Shown in pieces: positions 1 to 10,370 of a stretch of DNA of 64,000 nt. The stretch's first letter is position 1. Each line of letters starts with the position of its first letter. The notes under the pieces are model-generated. The model was not told where the DNA came from and did no database searches. It saw nothing but the letters and a program-made list of their open reading frames with translations. The translations under genes and the position numbers were made by a program. Source of the stretch: Heterobilharzia americana (taxonomy: Eukaryota; Platyhelminthes; Trematoda; Strigeidida; Schistosomatidae); NCBI GenBank assembly GCA_944470555.2, contig OX104127.1:113426741-113490740 (forward strand). The letters run 5' to 3'.

Positions 1-165
1 AAATTCCTTGCGAACTTTATCAAATAACGATGTCTGATAGTGAAAGAACCTTCATATTTACTTCATACAAGCAAAGTATGTAAAAAAAACTGAGAAATCA
101 AAAGTGACAATCTGATTTAAAACAAATGAAGTATAAAGTAGTGATAGACAAAATACAGTGTCTGG
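1..165. other. no feature recognised
   Basis: AT-rich sequence at the window edge. The Penelope-like element that becomes readable from about position 166 may begin further upstream, but no frame can be followed here. Confidence 0.5.
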
Positions 166-456
166 ATCCAGGATAGTTGAGAAAACATGGCTTTACAAAA
201 GTCCTGCACCAAAAATATGATGGTGATATGTGGATGACACATTTACTGTATTAAAATAGGAACATACAACTTCCTCACACATATAAACTCAGTAGTAGGC
301 GCAATCCAACTCACAAGGAGAATTAACTATGTTGGATTGCAAGATAAAACTAAGGACAGATGGTGGACTGGATACTACCGTCTACAGGAGACTGACACAT
401 TCAAACAGGTATCTAGACTTCAATTCATCCCATCCAATATCAGTTAAGGTAGGCCT
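166..456 (+). pseudogene. Penelope-like element, RT motif C and thumb region (5' part, decayed)
   Basis: This is decayed coding sequence of a Penelope-like retroelement (PLE) reverse transcriptase. The clearest landmark is the catalytic YVDD box followed by TFTVLK, encoded at 227-256. The codon just before Tyr is TGA where this family normally has Arg (CGA), so the copy is dead. Downstream, after frame changes, peptides typical of the region behind the active site can be read: FLTHINSV (about 270-295), then LDCKI (about 333-347), VYRR (about 380-391) and RYLDFNSSHPISVKVGLVKC up to the insertion point. The same reading frame resumes at 3703, directly after the RTE element inserted at 471-3688, so this and 3703-4389 are one element. 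The family assignment rests on motif order (YVDD, then the LDF/HP/GLV block, then GIY-YIG). Confidence is good for the family and low for exact limits. Confidence 0.72.
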
Positions 457-470
457 AGTCAAATGTCTAA
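457..470. repeat. target-site duplication, left copy (RTE copy A)
   Basis: The 14-bp AGTCAAATGTCTAA is repeated exactly at 3689-3702, on the far side of the RTE element. This marks target-primed insertion. One or two A residues at the inner edge could belong to the element instead. Confidence 0.9.
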
Positions 471-3400
471 CCTCGCCTGGTTAACTAGTTTACTAGTTAC
501 TAGCCGGTCCTAAGCCCGGGTAAAGAGGGAAGGTTGGGCATAGGGCTAGCAACCCTACCCCGTAAAACAAATCTAACCGCTAAAGAAACTTCAAAGCACA
601 AACAAAATATAAAAAATGAAAACAAACTTATTCCCCGCTGGAATCGGAGAGGCGAAATGACGCCAGTTGGTGAAAGCCTTCGGGAAGCCAATTGGCCGAT
701 GTGTCTTCTCTCGATGAAAGCGAAAGTAAACGTGGGGACATGGAATGTCCGCACGATGTTTGAACCCAGTAAGGCAGCCCAGATTGCAAAGGAGATGAGA
801 AGGTATCACATCGAAGTGCTTGGGATTTGCGAAAGCAGATGGAATGGGAGTGGACTCTCCAAACTGTCAACTGGAGAATCAATAATCTACTCCGGTCACC
901 CAGACGCCAACCACGAGCACACTGAGGGAGTGGCTATCATGATGTCCTCAAGAGCATCGAAGGCTCTCATGCAGTGGGAACCAATCTCCTCCAGGATCAT
1001 GACAGCAAGATTCAACTCAAAAGGAAGAAAGGTCACAATCATACAATGTTATGCACCTACAAATAATGCAGAGCAAGAGAAAAAGGAGGAATTCTACAGA
1101 CAACTTCAATCAACACTGGACAAGACGTCAGTTGGCGATATCAAAATTCTAATGGGCGACATGAATGCCAAACTGGGAGGGGACAACACGGGAAGAGAAC
1201 TAACCATGGGTCGAGAGGCACTAGGTGAAATGAATGAGAATGGAGAATTGTTTGCAGAATTCTGCGCATTCAACGATTTGGTGATTGGAGGCAGTGTGTT
1301 CAGGCACAAAGATATCCACAAAGCGACATGGATTTCACCAGATGGACACACTAAAAATCAAATCGACTTTATCTCAATCTCAAGAAAATGGAGACGCAGT
1401 CTACTTAACACAAGGTCAAGAAGAGGAGCAGATGTAGGTTCAGACCACTACCTAGTGCAAGGAACCTTCCAAATCAAGTTAAAAGCCTTCAAGGAAGCTG
1501 GTGATAGACCTCAACCCAAGTACAACACTCGGAAACTGAAGGATGAAACTACAAAGGAGATCTTCATGGCAGCCATCAAGACAAAATGGGAGACGTCGAG
1601 GGACATCCCTGAAGAAACCTGTGTGGAAGAACACTGGAAGTCTTTGAAAGCTATGTGGAAAGAAACCTGCACAACAGTATTAGGAAGGAAGAAGAAAGAA
1701 GACAAGGAATGGATCTCGACGGATACCTGGAAGCTGATAGAGGAGAGGAGGATGGTGAAGCAGAAGATAAACCAGTGCAAGGATGCTCAACGACAAGAGG
1801 AACTGAGCACAATGTATAAAACACTGGACAAAGAAGTGAAGAAGAGTGCACGCAAAGACAAAAGACACTTCTACGAAACACTGGCAAGTGAAGCAGAACA
1901 GGCTGCAGGTAAGAGAGACCTGACGACATTGTATCAAATAACCAGGTTGCTATCAGGGAAGAGACCAACACAGATGAAACCAATAAAAGATGAAGAAGGA
2001 AATTTAATTACGAAAGAAGAGAAACAGAGGAAACGATGGGCCGACCACTTCAAGAAGCTCTTGAATCGACCACCACCTGCACTTCGTCCAGAAATACCAC
2101 CTGCAGCCGCTGAACTACAAGTGAACATTAATCCCCCAACGAAAATGGAAGTCCTGAACGCCATAAAGCTACTGAAATGCGGGAAAGCAGCAGGACCAGA
2201 TGGAATACCGCCAGAAGCACTGAGAACAGATGCAGAGACAACAGCGGCCATGCTCACACCACTATTGCAGAAGGTGTGGAAGGAAGAGAAGGTACCTGAC
2301 GATTGGAAGAAGGGTTACCTTGTCAAACTGCCGAAGAAGGGAGACCTCAGTGCTTGCAAGAACTGGCGCGGAATCACTCTCCTGTCCACCCCAAGTAAAA
2401 TATTAAGCCGCATCATCCTGGAGAGGCTTAAAGACGCACTGGATTCAAAACTACGACCGGAACAGGCAGGCTTCAGGAAGTACAAATCATGTGCAGACCA
2501 AATTGCAACGCTTCGTATCATCATAGAACAGAGCATAGAATGGCAATCACCTCTCCACCTCAACTTCATCGACTTTGAGAAGGCCTTTGACAGCGTCGAC
2601 CGAGAAGTAATTTGGAAACTGCTTCAATACTACGGAGTACCGCAAACCTTTATCCGCCTCATTCAACAACTATATGAAGATGCTACATGCCAAGTAATCC
2701 ACAATGGGAAGCTCAGTGATGCCTTTGAAGTGAAGACAGGAGTGAAACAAGGTTGCCTACTATCCCCCATGATATTCTTGATTGTGGTGGACTGGATCAT
2801 GCAGCAAACAGTAGGCAGCGAGAAGAGGGGGATACACTGGACGACGGAAAAGAACCTAGAAGACTTGGATTTCGCCGATGACTTATGCCTAATGTCACAT
2901 AAACTTGAAGATCTGCAGGCAAAAACTAACAAGTTGATAGAAGAGGCAGCGAAGACGGGACTTCAGGTGAATATAGAGAAGACAGAAGTGATGAAGATAC
3001 CGCACCACCACCATCAACAACAACAACAACAAACTCCAATCACCGTCAACGGGAGAAACTTAAAGGAAGTAACCTCCTTCACTTATCTAGGAAGCACTGT
3101 TTCAACTACAGGCGGGACGGACGAGGACGTCAAAGTCAGAATCGGAAAAGCAAGACAGGCGTTCATCAGCCTGAAACCAGTGTGGAGATCTTCTGCACTC
3201 AGCATGCGGAACAAGATACGGATTTTCAACACCAACGTCAAGTCAGTGCTCTTGTATGGCTCAGAGACTTGGCGCGTCACGAAAGGTATTTCCAATAAAC
3301 TACAGACATTCATCAACAACTGCTTACGCTCGCTGCTGAAGATCAGATGGCCAGAAAAAATAAGCAACAAGGAACTCTGGGAACGAACCAACCAAGAACC

Positions 3401-3688
3401 TATCACGCAACAAATATGCAGGAAGAAGTGGAGATGGATTGGCCATGCACTGAGAAGGCCGACGGAGGACATCACGCGTCAGGCCCTCGAGTGGAATCCC
3501 CATGGGAAGCGACGAGTTGGACGTCCGAGGGTGACATGGAGGAGGTCGTGCGAGCAGGAAATGAGAGCTTCTGGGCTGTCGTGGGACCAGGTTCAAAAGA
3601 TCTCAGAGAACAGAGGTCACTGGAGGCGTGCTGCTGAAGCCCTATGTTCCACTAGGAACCCAAGGGACTAATAATAATAATAATAATA
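471..3688 (+). mobile_element. RTE-clade non-LTR retrotransposon, copy A, full length
   Basis: This is a complete LINE of about 3.2 kb. The 5' end, CCTCGCCTGG followed by overlapping CTAGTT motifs, is shared with copy B (41601 end) and copy C (52847 end). A single long frame covers nearly all of it. The 3' end is a (TAA)7 tract at 3669-3689 and not poly(A), as is usual for RTE-clade elements. It is bounded by a perfect 14-bp target duplication and lies inside a Penelope-like element, which reads continuously when the insert is ignored. The perfect duplication and the open frame suggest a recent insertion. RTE elements of the SR2 type are known from schistosomes; assignment to a named family would need a library comparison. 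Confidence 0.93.
657..3671 (+). CDS. endonuclease / reverse transcriptase of RTE copy A
   Basis: The polyprotein nicks target DNA and copies the element RNA from the nicked end. The first ATG is at 657 (1004 aa). The frame is open further up, including a TTG at 534, but has no earlier ATG. Numbering from 657, the AP-type endonuclease occupies about 23-270: GTWNVRT (27-33), ICESRWNG (57-64, Glu59), QCYAPTNN (130-137), GDMNAKLG (167-174) and SDH (262-264). The RT occupies about 500-750: KCGKAAGPDGIPPEAL (507-522), motif A FIDFEKAFDSVD (637-648), motif B GVKQGCLLSP (695-704) and motif C FADD (739-742). A His4-Gln6 run (783-792) separates RT from a basic C-terminal region with [10 protein letters not shown] (926-935) and GRPRVTWRR (955-963). 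All catalytic residues I can check are present and there is no internal stop, so the protein looks functional. The stop codon is the first TAA of the element's tail. Confidence 0.93.
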   Translation: MTPVGESLREANWPMCLLSMKAKVNVGTWNVRTMFEPSKAAQIAKEMRRYHIEVLGICESRWNGSGLSKLSTGESIIYSGHPDANHEHTEGVAIMMSSRASKALMQWEPISSRIMTARFNSKGRKVTIIQCYAPTNNAEQEKKEEFYRQLQSTLDKTSVGDIKILMGDMNAKLGGDNTGRELTMGREALGEMNENGELFAEFCAFNDLVIGGSVFRHKDIHKATWISPDGHTKNQIDFISISRKWRRSLLNTRSRRGADVGSDHYLVQGTFQIKLKAFKEAGDRPQPKYNTRKLKDETTKEIFMAAIKTKWETSRDIPEETCVEEHWKSLKAMWKETCTTVLGRKKKEDKEWISTDTWKLIEERRMVKQKINQCKDAQRQEELSTMYKTLDKEVKKSARKDKRHFYETLASEAEQAAGKRDLTTLYQITRLLSGKRPTQMKPIKDEEGNLITKEEKQRKRWADHFKKLLNRPPPALRPEIPPAAAELQVNINPPTKMEVLNAIKLLKCGKAAGPDGIPPEALRTDAETTAAMLTPLLQKVWKEEKVPDDWKKGYLVKLPKKGDLSACKNWRGITLLSTPSKILSRIILERLKDALDSKLRPEQAGFRKYKSCADQIATLRIIIEQSIEWQSPLHLNFIDFEKAFDSVDREVIWKLLQYYGVPQTFIRLIQQLYEDATCQVIHNGKLSDAFEVKTGVKQGCLLSPMIFLIVVDWIMQQTVGSEKRGIHWTTEKNLEDLDFADDLCLMSHKLEDLQAKTNKLIEEAAKTGLQVNIEKTEVMKIPHHHHQQQQQQTPITVNGRNLKEVTSFTYLGSTVSTTGGTDEDVKVRIGKARQAFISLKPVWRSSALSMRNKIRIFNTNVKSVLLYGSETWRVTKGISNKLQTFINNCLRSLLKIRWPEKISNKELWERTNQEPITQQICRKKWRWIGHALRRPTEDITRQALEWNPHGKRRVGRPRVTWRRSCEQEMRASGLSWDQVQKISENRGHWRRAAEALCSTRNPRD

Positions 3689-3702
3689 AGTCAAATGTCT
3701 AA
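3689..3702. repeat. target-site duplication, right copy (RTE copy A)
   Basis: Exact repeat of 457-470, directly after the (TAA)n tail of RTE copy A. Confidence 0.9.
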
Positions 3703-4389
3703 GTGATAGAGGTAGAAAACTGACTAGTCAGTGCAAGGACCTAAACAATGAAGCTGAAATACGTAAAAGAAGCACTGATAGTTAATACTTGTCCTCCGCA
3801 GTTTATCAAGAAATTCGTACGAACACACAAGAAACGACAAAGTAACAGTAACAGGAGTACGAATAATCACGACAACACAAATAGAAAGGAGTTCGCAACC
3901 TCCATTATGTTACCCTACAAGGAAGGTATATCAGAAACTTTAAGTAGGATCCTCAACAAAGCTGGTATTAGGGTGGCATTTAAGCGTACAAACTCACTCA
4001 GAGATAAGCTTTGTCGGCTGGCTTAGAAATCCGATAGAACCAATAAAGCAAAATAGTCTAGTCCATCAAATTCCATGTAATGACGATGAGGTCAAGTACA
4101 TAGGTCAACCTAATTGGTCGAGGTCAGTTAGATTAACGGAACATAGGAATTGGCTGAATATAGAATGACAGACCCGAATAAGATCAATAATCTAGAAAAC
4201 AACTAGGCATTTGCAGGGCATGCATTAACACACAACCACACAATAAGGTGGGAAAAAGTCCCTGTACTTAAGTCTAATATAATTAGGTGGAGAGAGAGGT
4301 TGATTACTGAATCTTTGTTCATCGAATCAGCACGCAACACATGTATTAGAAATGATGCAACACCTATACCAGAGATATGGGAAGTTTAA
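3703..4389 (+). pseudogene. Penelope-like element, linker and GIY-YIG endonuclease (3' part, decayed)
   Basis: Continuation of the element at 166-456 after the RTE insert. A first block (to about 4024) reads PPQFIKKFVR, then LPYKEGISETLSRILNKAGI and VAFKRTNSLR. This is the PLE segment between RT and endonuclease, where LPY..G.SE and FK....LR are conserved. The frame shifts near 4025 and then reads HQIPCND, KYIGQ (4094-4108; the YIG half of the GIY-YIG motif) and RLTEHRNW. After further stops it reads HALTHNHTIRWEKVP and ends ATPIPEIWEV at 4389. GIY-YIG nucleases nick DNA and are the usual C-terminal partner of PLE reverse transcriptases. At least three stops or frameshifts make this a pseudogene. 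Confidence 0.78.
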
Positions 4390-4516
4390 CTACCAGAAAA
4401 ACAAATCATATGAGGTAACCTAGCTATAAAAATCAAATGTCGAAAGATGTGGGATTACATTTTTATGATTGTGAGCACTAAGTTATGCTCGAAATGTCAT
4501 CAAGTAAATTATACTG

Positions 4517-4562
4517 TATCACTGTGTGTTATAAATCAAGTAAACAAATCTAATATGGAATT
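4517..4562 (+). repeat. single arm of dispersed foldback repeat (relative of 26708-26834)
   Basis: About 46 nt nearly identical to the right arm of the inverted repeat at 26775-26834 (core TCACTGTGTGTTATAAATCA). It lies about 130 bp after the end of the Penelope-like element, so it could be that element's terminal repeat or an unrelated insertion. Confidence 0.65.
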
Positions 4563-4854
4563 AAATTCTATCACAGTGCCCAAGTTTTACACCTATATTA
4601 ATCCAAGAATGTTCTTGTTATTGCTTTAATCTTAGGCATAAACTTTTGTATCTATAAAGAACGTTAACTAACAAAATAAAAACTATAGATTGTTTTATTC
4701 GACCATCTGTCATTCAGTTTTTCCCAACATAGAAAGAAAATGATGAAGAAATCAATTATTCAGCGACGTATATGCTTGTATAGAAGGCTGTGGTTAGCAA
4801 GTGTGTAATAATGAGAAGAGAAAAACGATGTTACTAAGACTAAATTAGATAGCA
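4563..4854. other. no feature recognised
   Basis: AT-rich spacer between the foldback arm and the foldback element. Nothing coding or repeated was seen. Confidence 0.4.
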
Positions 4855-5029
4855 ATGGTTTTGGTTGTGTTATTTTCTTTGAGCTGGGTTTTTAATCGTG
4901 GAGCTTACATCGTCTTGCTAGACGTCATCACCAGCACTAACTGCAGTAGTGATGACGTCGTCTAGCAAGATGATGAAAGCTCCACGATTAAAAAACCCAG
5001 CTCAGAGAACACAATACAACCAAGACCAT
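4855..5029. mobile_element. foldback (MITE-like) element, 77-81 nt arms
   Basis: The left arm (4855-4931) and right arm (4949-5029) are near-perfect reverse complements around a 17-nt loop. Shared blocks include GAGCTGGGTTTTTAATCGTG and its complement, and CGTCTTGCTAGACG. No coding capacity. A single diverged arm is present at 24195-24265 (GCTTCACGATTAAAC, CCAGCTCAGACAACAC), so the sequence is dispersed. Confidence 0.85.
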
Positions 5030-6735
5030 CCACCTGAGCTACAAATATTCCCTACCATTTCATAGCCATGGTTTAGCAGAGTGATGGACTTGATACTGGA
5101 TGATAATTGAGTCATAGCAGAATTCAAGCCACTCTGATCACGATAAATGGACTGTGACGTATTACTGATTCAGTTGGTAGATGGACAGAAATCCTTGATG
5201 GCTGAAGTGAAGTTAATACCTGATCGGAATTTAAGTATCATAGTTCAGTCGGCAGAGGAGCTGGAAAATGAAGTGGTGGTTGCTGGCTCGTATCTTATCA
5301 CGACCCAAGTTTTCATTTCATTACTAGTAGCCACCAAGTGTCAGAAATGTGATAGAAAATGCTGAAATTCAGTTTCATCACAACCATGAAGTCATGAATA
5401 GCAGACAACATGAAAATAGACTCATGTTTGGTGAACTAAGAAAGCATTAATCGGTAAATATGGTTCTTTTTATGGAGTCAAACTGTATTGAGAGACATGT
5501 AGCGTTAGTAGGGGTCTCATGTCAATCAATGTCCGACAATGTAACATATATCAAACTGGGAGTCAGAATCGTACTACTAGAGTTTTTTAAAAATCAGTTC
5601 AGCGCAACGTAAAGGATGTGCAAATATCAAGTGAGGAATAAAGATTAGTAGTACCATTTTTAGACAGAAACCTGAATATTTTTATGAGCAAAAGAAGGAA
5701 AGAGACTCGGCTGTTAAAGAGAGAATATAGGGAAGAGGCTGAAGAGGAGCAGCTGTGGGAATAAGATAAAGAAAGAATGACAAAATCTTGAAATCATGGC
5801 TGTTGAAGCAAAAAGGGACAGAAGAAAGCATTTTGTTGATTATCTCAGCTGTGGATAAAAAAACCTTTAGTGTACGTAGATGTAGGGGAAACTCTTTGAA
5901 ATGGCTGGCTGTCATTCTTAGATTACACTCGAAAAAACATATGGAATGACGTAGGAAATATACTCCAGAATAGAGATACTAGTTTGACTGAATTAGTAGT
6001 ATTATTATTGTGGTAATGCTGTCAAAAGTTCAAGAGCAATTGCAACAGATATCAGCTTTTCAAGGTCTGTCAGACTGGCTGGACAATAGTATATTGTTAT
6101 TTTACATGCACTGATATTACCTGAAACAAGACTTCAAGTTCTATTTCTTGGCAGTGTAAAATGTGAGTTGACAGGGTGAAACATAAACATCCAAGAAAGA
6201 TGTTCGTAACCTCACCTTTTAAGGTGAGGTTATGGAATTTTCTTAACAATTTGAATTTTGAATTTGAGCTGCATGAGCAAACATTATTGGTATATATATA
6301 GGTGGTGTTCACTATTTGACATTCCTTATCGCATCAGAGTATGGACTGGTCTAAAACGTTTATCACTAACACCTAATCAAGCTGACAACTACCCATCTCT
6401 GATAAACCAATGGCTTTATTTCACTGCTGCAAGAAATCAATTTAGTACAATATACCTTAGTCTTTGCGGTTCTCAATATACTACTCAGTGGCACAGATTT
6501 AGATGTCCGTGAAGGTGTAAGTTGTCCCAGTGTGGTAAATGGATGCTCCGGTTATATGCTATAAAGCAAGAAATAGATGCTAAGTCAGATAACTGCATTA
6601 AGTAAACTAAGTAAATTGAATTTCAAAAATCACCGTCTTAGCGGCAACTGCTTTATGGTAGTTATAATGGCCTACTAAGCCTCAGAACCTTTTTTCCCAA
6701 CTATTAAGACCAGCATCAAATTCAAATGCGTATAC
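5030..6735. other. no gene recognised
   Basis: AT-rich non-coding DNA. The short open frames here show no recognisable motif and no splice-compatible edges. Confidence 0.4.
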
Positions 6736-6900
6736 TTGCGTCAGCTCTTGCACAGCGTTAATCACGTCTCTGACTGAAATACTGGGGAGCATGGGTTTCA
6801 ATCTCAGGTGGGATATCAGCTCTGCAGCGCTTGCAGATACGCCGTGCTAATGAGTGCCAGAAAGCAAGACACCTTGTGGAGTGAAGCTTCACACTGGTTG
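6736..6900 (+). repeat. SINE-like relic: tRNA-like head plus degenerate hammerhead (third family)
   Basis: A tRNA-like stretch, with B-box-like GGGTTTCAATCTC at about 6793-6805, is followed by CTAATGAGTGCC at 6846-6857. In alignment with the copies at 21.8 and 31.7 kb, this matches a hammerhead core (CTGATGAG, short stem II, GAAA). Here the core has G5 changed to A and the GAAA box is lost, so it should not cleave. Confidence 0.45.
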
Positions 6901-9422
6901 CCTCCATCAAACTCACTCCTGTTACACTGTTTCGCATTGCTAAAGATAAGTGCTTGGCAGATACTGTCACTTTGCAATGCTGTACTGTGACTCTAAATAA
7001 TAAATGTATCATGAAACATAAATAACAGAAATTTATGTTTTTTATAAACAGATAGACTAACATAGAACCTGGATAAGAGGCAAATCAGTTCAGTTTGCCA
7101 CAAATCATTGTAGCATGTAAAGGAAAGGTGGTGAAAATGAGAATGGAATGAAATTTAGCAAAAGTACAGGTGTAGAAGGAAAATAAAAACAGATTAAGGT
7201 TAATGAAAAAGTTCAAGATTTCGAAAATAACAATGGCCATAAATGTGCACGATCTCAAACAATTTTGAGCCATGTCACAAACAGTCTTCACAAATTCATT
7301 CCTTAAATCTAATTTTTGTTGAAAAATTCTAGTGAATTCTATTGGTAATTTCACATTTTAAATCCTATTGCACCTTTCGTCAGTATCCAGATGACAATGA
7401 AAGAAAATACTGCAATTTTTTTCGTATTTCAAAAGCATTCTATTCATTATTACACTAAAAACAACTGTGCAAAACTGATCATGTGTTTCCATTGACTTTC
7501 TACCATCCTACAATATTTATTACATTGATAAATATCTAGCTACTTTTTTTCTTATATCATTTAAAAAGTCTGATGTGCTTTTTTTCACAATTCTATGTGA
7601 CATTCAAGACTTTGTATAACTCAATCAATTACAAAGAAGATAGAATATTTTATTTTTTTGTCGCCTAGGTAGGTTTGAGGTGGTAATCTTGCTTATCAAT
7701 ACTGCATAATCAATAGAAAAATGTTCTGAAATGTCAGTCGATATATTTATGTATAGGTATCAAACTAATTACTCCGAAAATTCATCTTTCCTAAAGTATA
7801 CATAAATTCCATTACTTTTTAAAGTGTACAATGTTTTATTAATAGGCATCACTTTGAGCATAATGACATGAAGTGAAGCTTTGGCTGAGAGACGTTAGCC
7901 TTTTATCAAAATTGATATGGCTATCACTTACATATTCCACTAAATGTAAACACCGATAAAATCACCTCATATTATCTATATTTATATGACTTAGAAATTT
8001 ATAAATTATTCATGGCCTAATATTTGACGATTTAAGACTATTCAACCTATGTTTTATGCTGAAGATTTCCTTGTTGATGTCTTTAACTACGGCACTAATC
8101 ATCTAGGTTTAATTCAGGTTTGTCATGAAGCATTTGTCTACAGCCTCCTTCTAATCGTCAGCAAACACCTAACATAAACCGATTAGTGGTACTAGTTTCC
8201 ATCCCTGAAGAATTTGATTCGAAAAATTCATCTGACACTTGGGACTCACGAACATAACAGTGTTTGAGCCAATTTAGTCTTCAAGTTGAAGTAACTCACT
8301 CTTAGATGGATTCAATTTTAGTTGAATTCAAGCAGAAATCGAATGAAGTATTCTTACGTGCCTGATTCCTTGTCTACCTTATATGGGTACTTAGTATGAT
8401 CATCTCCACGCATTGCTTCACATAGGGTAAACATATCAACTGTGCGCCATGAGATGAATTTGGGTCACTCGGCCACCCAGTTCCTCTGAATATAATCTGA
8501 AGGACCTTACTTAATAGTTTACGTGTATTACCGTTGTACGGTAAAAAACCTTCAATAGTTTGCATCTTGAGGTTGACATACGAAACCGAAGTATTTTATA
8601 AGCTACCCTAGCCATCACTGAAATAACCAGTAGGTCTTATTCATTTTGTTTGCGTAGACATTTTTCACTAAGGTAAACCAGATTGGTTGTGCCCGCATAA
8701 GCTAGAGAGACCGTTGCTATTACCCTGTCAAATCAGTGTGTACTTTGCTTTGGTTAAACTCAGGTTATTTGATACTCCCGGTAGGTACAACTCTTCCCTT
8801 TCATAATTTCTCGTGAAAGTTATTTAATATAACAGTTTTATGATCAAAGTATGATAGTCATTAACCTATAGAAGAACTACAACCGTTCTTTTTCTACACT
8901 CACGATAGACAGTGTACTTTGACATTCTCATCACTTAATAGCTTATTTAAGGTTGGAAAATGCAACAGCAATAACCACTGCAAACCATCTTCAACGACTA
9001 TCTACATAATAAAGTAATAAACACATATTGTGCACTATTATGTAGACTATAGAATTTTGACACATTTAACACCAAAACAAATATCATGGTAGGTTCATCT
9101 CAGATGTGTGTTTCATTATGCCATTTTTCTTGCAATAATTCAAACTTCACTTTTTGTTTCCAAAAGTTCAAAATCTAATAACTTTTGCTGATTATTGCTC
9201 CTACCGCGTAATTTGTATTATATACGGTTGTTGGCAACAAAAGGTCCTTTAGCCACAAAAACTTTGTACGAAACTAAATACTACATTTGATTTACAACAC
9301 AGCAACTATCTTCTGGAGTCGTAAATCTTATTTTTAAACTATCTGACTAAGATACAATAAAGATTGACATCTACCGAAAAAGCCTTCAACTGATACAAAT
9401 AAATCTCTATCTACCATGCTTT
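6901..9422. other. region downstream of the host gene; no gene recognised
   Basis: AT-rich DNA. The part next to 9422 should contain the 3' UTR of the minus-strand host gene. I see no clear minus-strand AATAAA close to the stop codon, so the polyadenylation site is not placed. Confidence 0.4.
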
Positions 9423-9674
9423 TTATAATAGAGAATCGTAGAACTTATGAAGCTGAGAGTTATCCCGACTCACTTGATTCGATTCATTTGATTTCGGTTG
9501 ATTGTAGGCGGCATTATTCCTTGACTGGGTTGGAATAGTTCTGATGTTAGCAGATGAAAATACTTCGCTTCTGTCCATACTAGGTGAGTCACCAATGGCG
9601 CTGGTTTCTAGCGTAGGTGTCATGGTCCTCGGTGAATATGGACCATTTTGTGTAATACTGCTGTTATTTGGGAC
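9423..9674 (-). CDS. host gene, terminal exon (83 aa and stop)
   Basis: Last exon of an unrecognised minus-strand host gene. The acceptor reads CTTTTATTAG just upstream of GTCCCAAAT at 9674. The frame starts in phase 0, matching the phase-0 end of exon 15339-15518, and ends at TAA (9423-9425). It encodes 83 residues rich in Ser, Thr, Asn and Pro (VPNNSSITQNGPYSPR, PTLETSAIGDSPSM) and finishes HKFYDSLL. No domain, transmembrane helix or catalytic motif is visible. SP and TP pairs suggest a disordered, possibly phosphorylated tail, which is inference only. The exon is set apart by balanced codon use and no stops over 84 codons in AT-rich DNA. Confidence 0.75.
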   Translation of the reverse strand, partial: VPNNSSITQNGPYSPRTMTPTLETSAIGDSPSMDRSEVFSSANIRTIPTQSRNNAAYNQPKSNESNQVSRDNSQLHKFYDSLL

Positions 9675-10368
9675 CTAATAAAAGTGATTTAAAAAGGAAT
9701 ACAGGACTATGCAAGATTATAATTTTGTGAGTTGTGATTGTTTGAAACTCTAATGAACATACCATTAATTGGGTTATGCAATGAAATGGGTTACAATGGG
9801 AAGTCGAGATCGTTTAATGATTTCTAATAACAATCTCACATTACTGGGTACTCTTTCAATCTGCTTACTAACCATACTGTATGCATCAACTGCTAGATGT
9901 CTTTCAGCATTTTGGTCAAGGTTATTACGTGGTTTACTAACAAGTTCCTAGAAGCAGATGAATAGAGTATGCTTGGTGAAAGATTACCGTCTACCACTAA
10001 TTGCTGCCACACTTGCAACACACACTAGTTACTAACTTCTAGGAAAATACATTAGCTACAGAATGTTTCGGTGGAATTTACAGATAAAATCAAGAGAAAT
10101 TTCTCAAATGAGTTAACGTTCTCTGTAATTTATTTGAGTTGTTGAAATACTCCTTCAAATTGAACAGTTCTACCACCGTGCGTCTTCTCGAAATTAAATC
10201 TTCTGCTTACTCAGGTGTTTATAAATTAAGAGCTTGACGAAGATTCATGTTTTGAAGGATGGCATTATGAGAATTGCACATGATCGCACTTGTAGCCAAC
10301 GTATAGTTCATCTTTACAACAATACCCAACTAAGCGAGGTAGTTTCTTCATTTCAGTTTCCTAATTTG

Positions 10369-10369
<1 letters not shown>
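9675..10369. other. intron (host gene), nothing recognised
   Basis: First part of the 5.7-kb last intron of the minus-strand gene. AT-rich, with no repeat recognised before the TA tract. Confidence 0.5.

Positions 10370-10370
<1 letters not shown>

Noticed and set aside
534..656. Extension of the RTE copy A protein to position 534
   Set aside because: The frame is open, but the codon at 534 is TTG and no ATG occurs before 657. The ATG at 657 is also kept in copy B, so I annotate from 657.
3347..3637. Second long frame overlapping the end of the RTE protein
   Set aside because: Shadow frame. The same overlap appears in copy B, simply because both copies derive from one coding sequence.
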